Positions 8,704 to 18,395 are shown, numbered from the stretch's first letter. The stretch is DNA of 64,000 nt from Burkholderia diffusa (GCF_902499115.1 NZ_CABVPN010000032.1:1-64000), one strand, 5' to 3'. Notes: generated by a model from the sequence alone, not told the origin. Numbers and translations: made by a program.

Positions 8704-10938
8704 ATGACCGAGTCCGTTTCCGCTTCTTCCGTCACAGCGCCGTCGTTCGACGACGTGCTCGCGTTCGTGCGCGAGCGTGCCGGTGACGCGCGCCTGTCTT
8801 CGGGCGAACTGCTCGCCGATCACTCGGCGGGCACGGCGTCGATCATGCGCACGCTGAACGTCGACCCGCACGCAATGCAGGCGGCCGCGCTGTTCGTGCT
8901 CACACCGCACCTGAATGATCCCGAGCGGGAGCTGACCGAACGGTTCGGCGAAGAGGTCGCCCGGCTCGTATCCGACGTGCGCAAGCTGCTGCGGCTCGGC
9001 ACCGTCAGCCTGCGCGCCGCGCAGAGCGTGATGCCCGATGCCGGGCGCGACGCCGCGCAAGAGCGGCGTACGCAGATCGAGGCGTTGCGCAAGATGCTGC
9101 TCGCGTTTGCGCAGGACATCCGCGTGGTGCTGATCCGGCTGGCGTCGCGGTTGCAGTCGCTGCGTTACTACGCGGCGGCGAAGATCGATCCGCCTCCCGA
9201 CGTCGCGCGCGAGACGCTCGAGATCTATGCGCCGCTCGCGAACCGTCTCGGTATCTGGCAACTGAAGTGGGAGCTCGAGGACCTCGCGTTCCGCTTCGAG
9301 GATCCGGTCACCTACAAGCGCATCGCCAAGCTGCTCGACGAAAAGCGTATCGAACGCGAGGCGTACGTCGCGCAGGCGATCGAGCGGCTGCAGCACGAAC
9401 TGGCGGAAGCGCACATCCCGGCCGATGTGAGCGGGCGGCCGAAGCACATCTACAGCATCTGGCGCAAGATGCGCGGCAAGGAGCTCGACTTCTCCGAGCT
9501 GTACGACGTGCGCGCGTTCCGCGTGATCGTGCCGGACATCAAGGATTGCTACGCGGTGCTCGGCATCGTGCATCACCTGTGGCAGCCGGTGCCGAAGGAA
9601 TTCGACGATTACATCTCGCGTCCGAAGCCGAACGGCTACAAGTCGCTGCATACGGTCGTGATCGGCGACGACGGCCGCGCGTTCGAAGTGCAGATCCGCA
9701 CGCAGGAAATGCACCGTTTCGCCGAGTACGGCGTCGCCGCGCACTGGCGCTACAAGGAAGCGGGAGCACGCGGCTACGGCGGCCAGTTTTCGGCGAGCGA
9801 CAAGTACGACGAGAAGATCGCGTGGCTGCGCCAGCTGCTCGCGTGGAAGGACGACGTCGAGGATGGTACCGAAGTGTCGGGTGACCAGGCGTGGGCGCAG
9901 TTGCGTGAGACGTCGCTCGACGACGACCACATCTACGTGCTGACGCCGCAGGCGCGCGTGATCGCGCTGCCGCAGGGCGCGACGCCGGTCGACTTCGCGT
10001 ACCACCTGCACAGCGAACTCGGCCACCGTTGCCGCGGCGCGCGCGTCGACGGCGTGATGGTCCCGCTGAATACGTCGCTCGCGAACGGGCAGACGGTCGA
10101 GATCGTCGCGGTGAAGGAGGGCGGGCCGTCACGCGACTGGCTGAACCTGCAGCTCGGCTACCTGAAGAGTCCGCGTGCGCGGCAGAAGGTGCGCGCGTGG
10201 TTCAACTCGATCGAGCAGGAAGAGAACATCGCGCATGGTCGCGCGCTCGTCGAAAAGACGCTGCAGCGCGAGGGCAAGACGTCGGTCAATCTCGACAACC
10301 TCGCCGCGAAGCTCGGCTTCAAGTCGCCCGAGGAACTGTTCTCGGTCGTCGGCAAGGAAGAATTCAGCCTGCGCAACGTCGAGCATGCGCTGTCGGATGC
10401 GCCGCCGCCCGAGCATGCGCCCGAGGCGCCCGCCGATTTCGAGAAGCGCAGCAGCGGGGCGAGTGTCGCGCACGGCGCGTCGACCGGCGTGCTGGTGGTT
10501 GGCGTCGATGCGCTGCTGACCCAGCTTGCGCGCTGCTGCCGTCCGGCGCCGCCCGACCCGATCAGCGGTTTCGTGACGCGCGGCAAGGGGATGTCGATTC
10601 ACCGCAGTGACTGCCCGACGTTCCGGCGGATGGCCGAACGGGCGCCGGAGCGCGTGCTGCAGACAACCTGGTCGGCCGACGTGCTGGGCGGCCGTGGCGT
10701 GTCCGTCTATCCGGTCGACCTGATGATCGAGGCGAGCGACCGGCAAGGCTTGCTGCGCGATATCTCCGAAGTATTCGCGCGCGAGAAGATGAACGTGGTG
10801 GGCGTGAAGACGCAGAGCCGCCGGAATGCGGCATTCATGCAGTTCACGGTCGAGGTGTCGAATTCCGCGCAGGTGCAGCGTGCGTGCACGCTGCTCGGCG
10901 AAGTGCCGGGCGTGGTGCGGGCGGGGCGCAAGGCGTGA
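8704..10938 (+). CDS. relA: (p)ppGpp synthetase, RelA type
   Basis: A 744-residue long RSH protein. The N-terminal HD-like region (about 20-170) lacks an intact HD pair, so hydrolase activity is unlikely. The synthetase domain (about 240-355) has GRPKHIYSIWRKM and EFDDYISRPKPNGYKSLHT; the acidic EFDD (299-302) is typical of RelA, whereas bifunctional SpoT has RFKD. TGS follows (about 408-470) and a C-terminal ACT domain (about 665-744). It makes (p)ppGpp on stalled ribosomes in the stringent response. The start at 8704 is chosen because the upstream frame reads through ridA. Confidence 0.93.
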   Translation: MTESVSASSVTAPSFDDVLAFVRERAGDARLSSGELLADHSAGTASIMRTLNVDPHAMQAAALFVLTPHLNDPERELTERFGEEVARLVSDVRKLLRLGTVSLRAAQSVMPDAGRDAAQERRTQIEALRKMLLAFAQDIRVVLIRLASRLQSLRYYAAAKIDPPPDVARETLEIYAPLANRLGIWQLKWELEDLAFRFEDPVTYKRIAKLLDEKRIEREAYVAQAIERLQHELAEAHIPADVSGRPKHIYSIWRKMRGKELDFSELYDVRAFRVIVPDIKDCYAVLGIVHHLWQPVPKEFDDYISRPKPNGYKSLHTVVIGDDGRAFEVQIRTQEMHRFAEYGVAAHWRYKEAGARGYGGQFSASDKYDEKIAWLRQLLAWKDDVEDGTEVSGDQAWAQLRETSLDDDHIYVLTPQARVIALPQGATPVDFAYHLHSELGHRCRGARVDGVMVPLNTSLANGQTVEIVAVKEGGPSRDWLNLQLGYLKSPRARQKVRAWFNSIEQEENIAHGRALVEKTLQREGKTSVNLDNLAAKLGFKSPEELFSVVGKEEFSLRNVEHALSDAPPPEHAPEAPADFEKRSSGASVAHGASTGVLVVGVDALLTQLARCCRPAPPDPISGFVTRGKGMSIHRSDCPTFRRMAERAPERVLQTTWSADVLGGRGVSVYPVDLMIEASDRQGLLRDISEVFAREKMNVVGVKTQSRRNAAFMQFTVEVSNSAQVQRACTLLGEVPGVVRAGRKA

Positions 10939-10994
10939 CGCCCTCGTAAATGGGGGTGGAGCACGATCATTTTGCTGCGACCGCATAAAAGCGC

Positions 10995-11023
10995 TTGCCA
11001 AGTGAACGATAGCCCCATATAAT
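10995..11023 (+). promoter_or_regulatory. Sigma-70 promoter of tRNA-Val
   Basis: The -35 TTGCCA (10995-11000) and -10 TATAAT (11018-11023) are separated by 17 bp, a near-consensus promoter. Predicted transcription start is around 11030, just ahead of the tRNA. Confidence 0.85.
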
Positions 11024-11035
11024 CTTAGCTTCTTT

Positions 11036-11112
11036 AGGCTCGTAGCTCAGCTGGTTAGAGCACCACCTTGACATGGTGGGGGTCGTTGGTTCGAGTCCAA
11101 TCGAGCCTACCA
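11036..11112 (+). tRNA. tRNA-Val (anticodon GAC)
   Basis: A 77-nt cloverleaf with encoded CCA. The acceptor AGGCTCG pairs with CGAGCCT before discriminator A. The anticodon stem CCACC/GGTGG encloses loop TTGACAT with anticodon GAC, and the T-arm holds GGTTCGAGTCC. It reads valine GUC/GUU codons. Confidence 0.97.
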
Positions 11113-11271
11113 ACGAATTGAGAATGCCCGGTTTTCGGGTGTTCGATGCAGTAAATAACTCAACGCGAACAAGGCGAATACGGTTATGACACCGCGAACG
11201 TTGATCGAAACCTTTTCGGAGCGACGCTAGTCGAGGAACGTTTTCGCCCTTTCAGTTTGAGTGAAGTATCG

Positions 11272-11308
11272 AATGCGGCCCCTCGAAAGCGGGGCCGCAT
11301 TTTTTTTG
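11272..11308 (+). terminator. Intrinsic terminator between tRNA-Val and thrS
   Basis: An 11-bp stem AATGCGGCCCC / GGGGCCGCATT (11272-11282, 11291-11301) with an 8-nt loop and a run of T. It ends about 75 bp before the thrS start, so it either ends the tRNA transcript or acts as an attenuator in the thrS leader. Confidence 0.88.
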
Positions 11309-11383
11309 TCGCGAAATTTTCGCGCGTGACTTTGATATCGCGTGCTTGGTTTGCCGCCCACTGTCGGCATCACGGAGATTGCT

Positions 11384-13291
11384 ATGGTTTCGATACGCTT
11401 GCCTGACGGCTCAGTTCGACAATACGAGCATCCGGTGACAGTTGCCGAGGTTGCGGCCTCGATCGGTCCCGGCCTTGCGAAGGCTGCGCTTGGTGGCAAG
11501 CTCGACGGCGAGCTGGTCGATACGTCCACGGTCATCGATCGCGATGCATCGCTCGCAATCGTCACGGACAAGGATGCCGACGGTCTCGACATCATCCGTC
11601 ACTCGACCGCGCATTTGCTTGCCTACGCGGTGAAGGACCTGTATCCGGATGCGCAGGTGACGATCGGCCCGGTGATCGACAACGGCTTCTACTACGACTT
11701 CTCGTATAACCGCCCGTTTACGCCCGAAGATCTGGAAAAGATCGAAAAGCGCATGCAGGAGCTCGCGAAGAAGGATGAGCCGGTGACGCGCCGCGTCGTG
11801 TCGCGCGACGAGGCGGCCGGTTATTTCCGCAGCCTCGGCGAGAAGTACAAGGCCGAGATCATCGAATCGATTCCGCAAAGCGACGAAATCAAGCTGTACT
11901 CGCACGGCGGCTTCACGGACCTCTGCCGTGGTCCGCACGTGCCGTCGACCGGCAAGCTGAAGGTCTTCAAGCTGATGAAGGTCGCGGGCGCGTACTGGCG
12001 CGGCGACTCGAAGAACGAACAGCTGCAGCGCATCTACGGCACGGCCTGGACGAAGAAGGAAGACCAGGATCAATACCTGCACATGCTCGAGGAAGCGGAA
12101 AAGCGCGACCACCGCAAGCTCGGCAAGCAGCTCGACCTGTTCCACATGCAGGAAGAGTCGCCGGGCATGGTGTTCTGGCATCCGAAGGGCTGGGCGCTGT
12201 GGCAGCAGGTCGAGCAGTACATGCGCCGCCGGGTGAACGAAGCCGGCTACCTCGAGATCAAGACGCCGATGATCATGGACCGCTCGCTGTGGGAAGCGTC
12301 GGGCCACTGGCAGAACTACCGCGAGAACATGTTCACGACGGAGTCGGAGAAGCGCGACTACGCGATCAAGCCGATGAACTGCCCGGGTCATGTCCAGGTA
12401 TTCAAGCACGGCCTGCGCTCGTACCGCGATCTGCCGCTGCGTTACGCGGAATTCGGTTCGTGCCATCGCAACGAGGCATCGGGCGCGCTGCATGGCCTGA
12501 TGCGCGTGCGCGGCTTCGTGCAGGACGATGCGCACATCTTCTGTACGGAAGACCAGTTCATCTCGGAATCGATCGCGTTCAACACGCTGGCAATGAGCGT
12601 GTACAAGGACTTCGGTTTCGATCACATCGACATCAAGCTGTCGCTGCGCCCGGACCAGCGTGCGGGCACGGACGAGACGTGGGATCGCGCCGAGCAGGGC
12701 TTGCGCGACGCGCTGACGGCCTGCGGCCTCACTTGGGAAGAACTGCCGGGTGAAGGCGCTTTCTACGGCCCGAAGATCGAGTACCACATCAAGGATGCGC
12801 TCGGCCGTTCGTGGCAGTGCGGCACGCTGCAGCTCGACATGGTGCTGCCGGAGCGCCTCGGCGCCGAGTATGTCGCGGATGACAGCAGCCGCCGCCGTCC
12901 GGTGATGTTGCACCGTGCGATCGTCGGTTCGATGGAGCGTTTCCTCGGCATTTTGATCGAGCACCACGCTGGTGCAATGCCGGCGTGGCTCGCGCCGTTC
13001 CAGGCAGTTGTGCTCAATATTGCCGAAAGTCAGGCAGAATATGCGCAGTCTCTGGCCCAATCGTTGCAAAAACAAGGGGTTAGAGTGACGGCCGATTTGC
13101 GCAATGAGAAGATTAGCTATAAAATACGCGAGCACACGCTGGAAAAGGTGCCTTATCTCCTCGTCGTGGGGGATAAGGAGCGTGATGCGCAAACGGTAGC
13201 CGTGCGTGCCCGTGGCGGCGTCGATCTTGGCGTAATGCCGGTCGAAGCCTTCGTTGAGCGTCTGCAGGAAGACCTGCGCTCGTTCAAGTAA
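11384..13291 (+). CDS. thrS: Threonine-tRNA ligase
   Basis: A 635-residue class II synthetase of typical length. The order is TGS domain (1-65), the editing/SAD domain with HSTAHLLAYAVKDL and YSHGGFTDLCRGPH, the catalytic core (MNCPGHVQVFKHGLRSYRDLP, then FGSCHRNEASGALHGLMRVRGF), and the C-terminal anticodon-binding domain. It charges tRNA-Thr and edits Ser-tRNA-Thr. The start at 11384 is chosen because the conserved MVSIRLPDGS follows. It heads the operon thrS-infC-rpmI-rplT-pheS-pheT-ihfA. Confidence 0.97.
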   Translation: MVSIRLPDGSVRQYEHPVTVAEVAASIGPGLAKAALGGKLDGELVDTSTVIDRDASLAIVTDKDADGLDIIRHSTAHLLAYAVKDLYPDAQVTIGPVIDNGFYYDFSYNRPFTPEDLEKIEKRMQELAKKDEPVTRRVVSRDEAAGYFRSLGEKYKAEIIESIPQSDEIKLYSHGGFTDLCRGPHVPSTGKLKVFKLMKVAGAYWRGDSKNEQLQRIYGTAWTKKEDQDQYLHMLEEAEKRDHRKLGKQLDLFHMQEESPGMVFWHPKGWALWQQVEQYMRRRVNEAGYLEIKTPMIMDRSLWEASGHWQNYRENMFTTESEKRDYAIKPMNCPGHVQVFKHGLRSYRDLPLRYAEFGSCHRNEASGALHGLMRVRGFVQDDAHIFCTEDQFISESIAFNTLAMSVYKDFGFDHIDIKLSLRPDQRAGTDETWDRAEQGLRDALTACGLTWEELPGEGAFYGPKIEYHIKDALGRSWQCGTLQLDMVLPERLGAEYVADDSSRRRPVMLHRAIVGSMERFLGILIEHHAGAMPAWLAPFQAVVLNIAESQAEYAQSLAQSLQKQGVRVTADLRNEKISYKIREHTLEKVPYLLVVGDKERDAQTVAVRARGGVDLGVMPVEAFVERLQEDLRSFK

Positions 13292-13340
13292 CCGCCCTGG
13301 CAGCGCGGCTCGTTTTTTTAATTTTTAGAGGAAACGTAAC

Positions 13341-13865
13341 ATCGCTACTGATAAGTCGTCGCATCGCATCAACGGTGAAATCACTGCGCCGGAAGTGCGT
13401 CTGGTCGGGATCGAGAACGAACCGCTCGGTATCGTAAAACTCGCTGATGCTTTCCGTAAATCGGAAGAACTGGATGTTGACCTGGTGGAAATCGCGCCGC
13501 AAGCGGTTCCCCCGGTTTGCCGTCTGATGGATTACGGCAAGTTCAAGTACCAGGAATCGAAGAAGCAGCACGAAGCGAAGCTGAAGCAGAAGGTCATCCA
13601 GGTCAAGGAAGTCAAGTTCCGCCCGGGTACCGATGACGGGGATTACAACGTCAAGCTCCGCAATCTCGTGCGCTTCCTCGAAGAAGGCGACAAGACGAAG
13701 ATCACGTTGCGTTTCCGCGGCCGCGAAATGGCTCACCAGGAAATCGGTATGCGGATGCTTGAGCGTCTGCGCACGGATCTCGAGGAAGTCGGCCAGGTCG
13801 AGCAGATGCCGAAGATGGAAGGGCGCCAGATGATCATGGTGCTTTCGCCGAAGAAAAAGAAGTAA
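13341..13865 (+). CDS. infC: Translation initiation factor IF-3, AUC start codon
   Basis: A 174-residue IF-3. The frame upstream of the first GTG continues to ATC at 13341 and reads ATDKSSHRINGEITAPEVRL, which is the conserved IF-3 N-terminus; no ATG, GTG or TTG fits this end. AGAGGAAACGTAAC precedes the ATC and gives a good ribosome-binding site. IF-3 discriminates against non-AUG starts, and in E. coli infC uses AUU for autoregulation, so the AUC here is expected to give the same feedback. N-domain and C-domain (VKEVKFRPGTDDGDYNVKL) are complete. Confidence 0.94.
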   Translation: MATDKSSHRINGEITAPEVRLVGIENEPLGIVKLADAFRKSEELDVDLVEIAPQAVPPVCRLMDYGKFKYQESKKQHEAKLKQKVIQVKEVKFRPGTDDGDYNVKLRNLVRFLEEGDKTKITLRFRGREMAHQEIGMRMLERLRTDLEEVGQVEQMPKMEGRQMIMVLSPKKKK

Positions 13866-14055
13866 CGGGCCCGCGCGCATGCCGCGCAGGTTCGAGAGTG
13901 GTTCGGTGCGTCGCCCGGTCAGGGCGGCGCGCCAACAATGACGGCAACTGTGCAAGCGGTTTGCCGTACACAAGTGGACTGGGTTTCGAAGGGCGGGTCA
14001 AGGGCGCAAGCCAACCGCACACCCATCGCCATCAAATAAACTGGAGTTGTTCGTC

Positions 14056-14253
14056 ATGCCTAAGATGAAGACCAAGAAGAGTGCTGCAAAGCGCTTCGTG
14101 GTGCGTCCGGGCGGTACCGTCAAGCGCGGTCAAGCCTTCAAGCGTCACATCCTGACCAAGAAAACCACGAAGAACAAGCGTCACCTGCGCGGCGCAACGG
14201 CAGTTCATGATTCCGATCTGAACTCCGTCCGCGCAATGCTGCCGTTCGCGTAA
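14056..14253 (+). CDS. rpmI: Ribosomal protein bL35
   Basis: A 65-residue basic protein ([14 protein letters not shown], then [27 protein letters not shown]), full length for bL35. Start at 14056; an ATG-less in-frame extension upstream is not conserved. A 190-bp gap separates it from infC, unusually long within this operon. In other bacteria L20 represses this operon through leader RNA structures, so the gap may hold such a target, though no structure was demonstrated here. Confidence 0.96.
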
Positions 14254-14283
14254 CCCCTCAACTGATACTCCAAGGAGAGAAAC

Positions 14284-14643
14284 ATGCCTCGAGTCAAACG
14301 TGGGGTAACCGCACGGGCCCGCCACAAGAAGATCATCAACCTGGCCAAGGGTTATCGCGGCCGTCGCAATAACGTCTACCGCATCGCCAAGCAGGCGGTG
14401 ATGCGCGCTGGTCAGTACGCGTACCGCGATCGCCGCAACAAGAAGCGTGTGTTCCGCGCACTGTGGATCACGCGTATCAACGCGGCAGTTCGCCAGCACG
14501 ACATGACCTACAGCGTGTTCATCAACGGCCTGAAGAAGGCGTCGATCGAACTCGACCGTAAGGTCCTGGCCGACATGGCGGTGTTCGACAAGGCTGCTTT
14601 TGCTGCGATCGTCAAGCAGGTGAAAGCCGCCGTTGCAGCCTAA
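14284..14643 (+). CDS. rplT: Ribosomal protein bL20
   Basis: A 119-residue basic protein with the full bL20 pattern: [48 protein letters not shown], and a C-terminal domain. It is an early 50S assembly protein and a known autoregulator of the infC-rpmI-rplT genes in model bacteria. Start ATG 14284 with AAGGAGAG upstream; 30 bp after rpmI. Confidence 0.97.
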
Positions 14644-14711
14644 TTGCGAAATTAGCACTGCGTGGTTAGTTGCAGCGATGTTCCGGTAGTCTCGGCCGCT
14701 GCAGCGAAAAC

Positions 14712-14735
14712 GGGGCTCTTCCGAGCCCCTTTTTT
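14712..14735 (+). terminator. Terminator/attenuator between rplT and pheS
   Basis: GGGGCTC (14712-14718) pairs with GAGCCCC (14723-14729) around TTCC, followed by six T. It lies 69 bp after rplT and 58 bp before pheS, inside a conserved operon. This position suits attenuation, or partial termination of the ribosomal-protein transcript. Confidence 0.8.
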
Positions 14736-14792
14736 GTTTGGATGGGCGATTTCGCTCGCCAAGACCGAATGACGTTGGAAATGATGGGATCT

Positions 14793-15806
14793 ATGGATCT
14801 GGACCAGATTGTCGCCGACGCGCAGCAGTCCTTCGAACAGGCTGCCGACATCACCACGCTCGAAAACGAGAAAGCACGATTTCTCGGCAAGTCGGGTGCG
14901 CTGACCGAGTTGCTCAAGGGCCTCGGCAAGCTCGATCCCGAATCACGCAAGACCGAAGGCGCACGCATCAACGTCGCGAAGCAGCAGGTGGAAGCCGCGC
15001 TGACCGCACGTCGTCAGGCGCTCGCCGAGGCGCTGCTGAACCAGCGCCTCGCCGCCGAGGCGATCGACGTCACGCTGCCGGGCCGCGGCGCCGGTGCAGG
15101 CAGTCTGCACCCCGTGATGCGCACGTGGGAGCGCGTCGAACAGATTTTCCGCTCGATCGGCTTCGACGTGGCCGACGGTCCCGAAATCGAGACCGACTGG
15201 TACAACTTCACGTCGTTGAACAGCCCGGAGAACCATCCGGCGCGTTCGATGCAGGACACCTTCTACGTCGAAGGCAAGGATGCCGACGGCCGCCAGCTGC
15301 TGCTGCGCACGCACACGAGCCCGATGCAGGTGCGTTACGCGCGCATGAACCGCCCGCCGATCAAGGTGATCGCACCGGGCCGCACGTATCGCGTCGACAG
15401 CGATGCGACCCACTCGCCTATGTTCAATCAGGTCGAGGGGCTGTGGATCGACGAAAACATCAGCTTCGCCGACCTCAAGGGCGTCTATACCGACTTCCTG
15501 AAGAAATTCTTCGAGCGCGACGACATCCTCGTGCGCTTCCGTCCGTCGTATTTCCCGTTCACGGAACCGTCGGCCGAGATCGACATGATGTTCGAGCACG
15601 GCAAGAACGCCGGCAAATGGCTCGAGATCTCGGGCTCGGGGCAGGTGCATCCGACCGTGATCCGCAACATGGGCCTCGATCCCGAGCGCTACATCGGCTT
15701 TGCGTTCGGCAGCGGCCTCGAGCGCCTGACGATGCTGCGCTACGGCGTGCAGGATCTCCGGCTGTTCTTCGAGAACGACCTGCGTTTCCTGCGCCAGTTC
15801 GCATAA
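14793..15806 (+). CDS. pheS: Phenylalanine-tRNA ligase alpha subunit
   Basis: A 337-residue alpha subunit: an N-terminal coiled-coil arm (1-90) and a class II catalytic core with FRSIGFDVADGPEIETDWYNF, HPARSMQDTFY, RTHTSPMQVRYAR and motif 3 GFAFGSGLERLTMLRYG. The start at MDLDQIVADAQ (14793) gives the usual family length; earlier ATGs at 14769 and around it add a non-conserved leader. It forms the alpha2-beta2 enzyme with PheT, encoded 96 bp downstream. Confidence 0.96.
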   Translation: MDLDQIVADAQQSFEQAADITTLENEKARFLGKSGALTELLKGLGKLDPESRKTEGARINVAKQQVEAALTARRQALAEALLNQRLAAEAIDVTLPGRGAGAGSLHPVMRTWERVEQIFRSIGFDVADGPEIETDWYNFTSLNSPENHPARSMQDTFYVEGKDADGRQLLLRTHTSPMQVRYARMNRPPIKVIAPGRTYRVDSDATHSPMFNQVEGLWIDENISFADLKGVYTDFLKKFFERDDILVRFRPSYFPFTEPSAEIDMMFEHGKNAGKWLEISGSGQVHPTVIRNMGLDPERYIGFAFGSGLERLTMLRYGVQDLRLFFENDLRFLRQFA

Positions 15807-15902
15807 CGCACGCGCCGCGCCGACATGTGCCCGCGCGTGCCCCGCCGGACGTTTCCGACGGGGGCCGGGCGCCGATCTAACCTGTTTCGAACGTAGACAT
15901 CC

Positions 15903-18332
15903 ATGCAATTCCCTGAATCCTGGTTGAGAACCTTTGTCGACCCGCAGCTGACGACCGACGAACTGTCGCACGCGCTGACGATGGCGGGGCTCGAAGTCGA
16001 ATCGCTGAGCAAGGCTGCGCCGCCGACGTCGAAGATCGTCGTCGGCCGCGTGCTCGAAGTCGTCAAGCATCCGGATGCGGACAAGCTCAATGTCTGCCAG
16101 GTCGACGCCGGCACCGGCGCGACGCTGAATATCGTGTGCGGCGCACCGAACGTGGCGCCCGGCATCAAGGTGCCGGTCGCGCTGGTCGGCGCGGAACTGC
16201 CGCCGGCGGAAGAGGGCGGCAAGCCGTTCGCGATCAAGCTGTCGAAGCTGCGCGGCGTGGAGAGCCAGGGGATGCTGTGCTCGGCGCGTGAGCTGAAGTT
16301 GTCCGAGGACCACAGCGGCCTGCTGATCCTGCCGGAAGACACGCCGGTCGGTCAGGACATCCGCGACACGCTCAATCTCGACGACACGATCTTCGAAATC
16401 AAGCTGACGCCGAACAAGGCCGACTGCCTGTCGGTGTTCGGCATCGCGCGCGAGACGGCCGCGATCACCGGCGCGCCGCTGACGCCGGTCGACATCCGTC
16501 CGGTGCGCGTCGAGCTCGATGAGACGCTGCCCGTGCGCATCACCGCCCCCGATCTGTGCGGCCGTTTCTCGGGTCGCGTGATCCGCGGCGTGAACGCGCA
16601 TGCGAAGACGCCGCAATGGATGATCGAGCGCCTCGAGCGTTCGGGCCAGCGCAGCGTGTCGGCGCTTGTCGACATCTCGAACTATGTGATGTTCGAGCTC
16701 GGCCGTCCGTCGCACGTGTTCGACCTGGACAAGATCCACGGCGGCATCGAGGTTCGCTGGGGCAAGCGCGGCGAGTCGCTGAAGCTGCTGAACGGCAACA
16801 CGGTCGAACTCGACGAAACGGTCGGTGTGATTGCGGACGACCGTCAGGTCGAAAGCCTCGCGGGCATCATGGGCGGCGACAGCACGGCCGTCACGCTCGA
16901 CACGACCAACATCTACCTGGAGGCCGCGTTCTGGTGGCCGGACAGCATCCGTGGCCGCGCGCGCAAGTACAACTTCTCGACCGATGCGGCCCATCGCTTC
17001 GAGCGCGGCGTCGACTACGCGACGACCGTCGAGCACGTCGAGCGCATCACGCAGCTGATTCTCGAGATCTGCGGCGGCAAGGCCGGCCCGGTCGACGACC
17101 AGGCAGTGAACCTGCCGCAGCGCGCGCCGGTGAAGATGCGTGTGTCGCGCGCGAACCGCATCATCGGCGTGAAGATCGACGCCGACGAGATCGCGAACAT
17201 CTTCACGCGCCTGCGCCTGCCGTTCGAGCGTGACGACGACGCATTCCTGGTCACGCCGCCGTCGCACCGCTTCGACATCGAGATCGAGGAAGACCTGATC
17301 GAGGAAGTGGCGCGCATCTACGGCTTCGAGAAGATCCCGGCCCGTCCGCCGGTCGCGACGAGCGAGATGCGCGCGACCAACGAGACGCGACGTTCGATCC
17401 ACGATATCCGTCACGCGCTCGCGGCGCGCGACTATGCCGAAACGGTCAACTTCAGCTTCGTCGATGCGGAGTGGGAGCACGACTTCGCCGGCAACGACAC
17501 CCCGATCCGCCTGCTGAATCCGATCGCGAGCCAGCTGTCGGTGATGCGTACGACGCTGTTCGGCAGCCTGATCTCGGTGCTGCGCCACAACCTGAACCGT
17601 CGCGCGGATCGCGTTCGCGTGTTCGAGACGGGCCGCGTGTTTCTCGCCGATCCGTCGGTGAAGGCCGGCGAACTGACCGTCGAAGGCTACTCGCAGCCGA
17701 AGCGTGTCGGCGCGCTCGCGTACGGTCCGGCGGTCGACGAACAGTGGGGTGTCGCGACCCGCGCAGTCGATTTCTTCGACGTGAAGGGCGATCTCGAGGC
17801 GCTGCTCGCGCCGGCCACCGCGCGCTTCGTGAAGGCCGAGCATCCGGCCCTCCATCCGGGCCGCAGCGCGCGCATCGAGGTCGATGGCCGCGCGGTCGGC
17901 TGGATCGGCGAGCTCCATCCGCGCCTGATGCAGAAGTACGAGCTGTCGCACGCGCCGGTGATGTTCGAAATCGACGCGGATGCGCTGATCGCACGTGCGC
18001 TGCCGGCACCGACCGACGTGTCGAAATTCCCGCCGGTGCGGCGCGATATCGCGGTCGTGGTCGATCAGGCGGTCGAGGTTCAGGCGCTTTTCGACGAAAT
18101 GAAGAAGGCGTTGGCCGAAGACGCCTGCCGATTCGTTCAGAAGGTTGTACTCTTCGACGAATTTCGTGCAAAATCAAATACTTCCGGTGGTCTCGCCGCG
18201 CACGAGAAGAGCCTTGCCTTCCGCGTGACGCTGCAGGACGCGGCTGGCACGCTACAGGACGAGGTCGTCGATCAGGCGATCCAGACGCTGGTCGAGCGGA
18301 TGGCTCGTGCTGGTGCCCGCCTGCGCGGCTAG
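15903..18332 (+). CDS. pheT: Phenylalanine-tRNA ligase beta subunit
   Basis: An 809-residue beta subunit with all usual parts: the N-terminal tRNA-binding OB domain (about 39-148, HPDADKLNVCQVD), B3/B4 editing domain (about 200-400), B5 domain, catalytic-like core, and the C-terminal anticodon-binding FDX-ACB domain (KFPPVRRDIAVVVDQAVE). It binds tRNA-Phe and edits Tyr-tRNA-Phe. Start MQFPESWLRTFV at 15903. ihfA follows 63 bp later. Confidence 0.97.
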   Translation: MQFPESWLRTFVDPQLTTDELSHALTMAGLEVESLSKAAPPTSKIVVGRVLEVVKHPDADKLNVCQVDAGTGATLNIVCGAPNVAPGIKVPVALVGAELPPAEEGGKPFAIKLSKLRGVESQGMLCSARELKLSEDHSGLLILPEDTPVGQDIRDTLNLDDTIFEIKLTPNKADCLSVFGIARETAAITGAPLTPVDIRPVRVELDETLPVRITAPDLCGRFSGRVIRGVNAHAKTPQWMIERLERSGQRSVSALVDISNYVMFELGRPSHVFDLDKIHGGIEVRWGKRGESLKLLNGNTVELDETVGVIADDRQVESLAGIMGGDSTAVTLDTTNIYLEAAFWWPDSIRGRARKYNFSTDAAHRFERGVDYATTVEHVERITQLILEICGGKAGPVDDQAVNLPQRAPVKMRVSRANRIIGVKIDADEIANIFTRLRLPFERDDDAFLVTPPSHRFDIEIEEDLIEEVARIYGFEKIPARPPVATSEMRATNETRRSIHDIRHALAARDYAETVNFSFVDAEWEHDFAGNDTPIRLLNPIASQLSVMRTTLFGSLISVLRHNLNRRADRVRVFETGRVFLADPSVKAGELTVEGYSQPKRVGALAYGPAVDEQWGVATRAVDFFDVKGDLEALLAPATARFVKAEHPALHPGRSARIEVDGRAVGWIGELHPRLMQKYELSHAPVMFEIDADALIARALPAPTDVSKFPPVRRDIAVVVDQAVEVQALFDEMKKALAEDACRFVQKVVLFDEFRAKSNTSGGLAAHEKSLAFRVTLQDAAGTLQDEVVDQAIQTLVERMARAGARLRG

Positions 18333-18395
18333 GGAGACGGGCCGCCCCCTCGCGGGCGGCTCTTCCCCATCGTAAGTTTTGGTTTAACGCGCTGT

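Noticed and set aside
15903..17951. Very long minus-strand open frame opposite pheS/pheT (about 1,000 codons)
   Set aside because: Arg/His/Asp/Ala-rich antisense frame caused by codon bias; the plus-strand genes are unmistakable.
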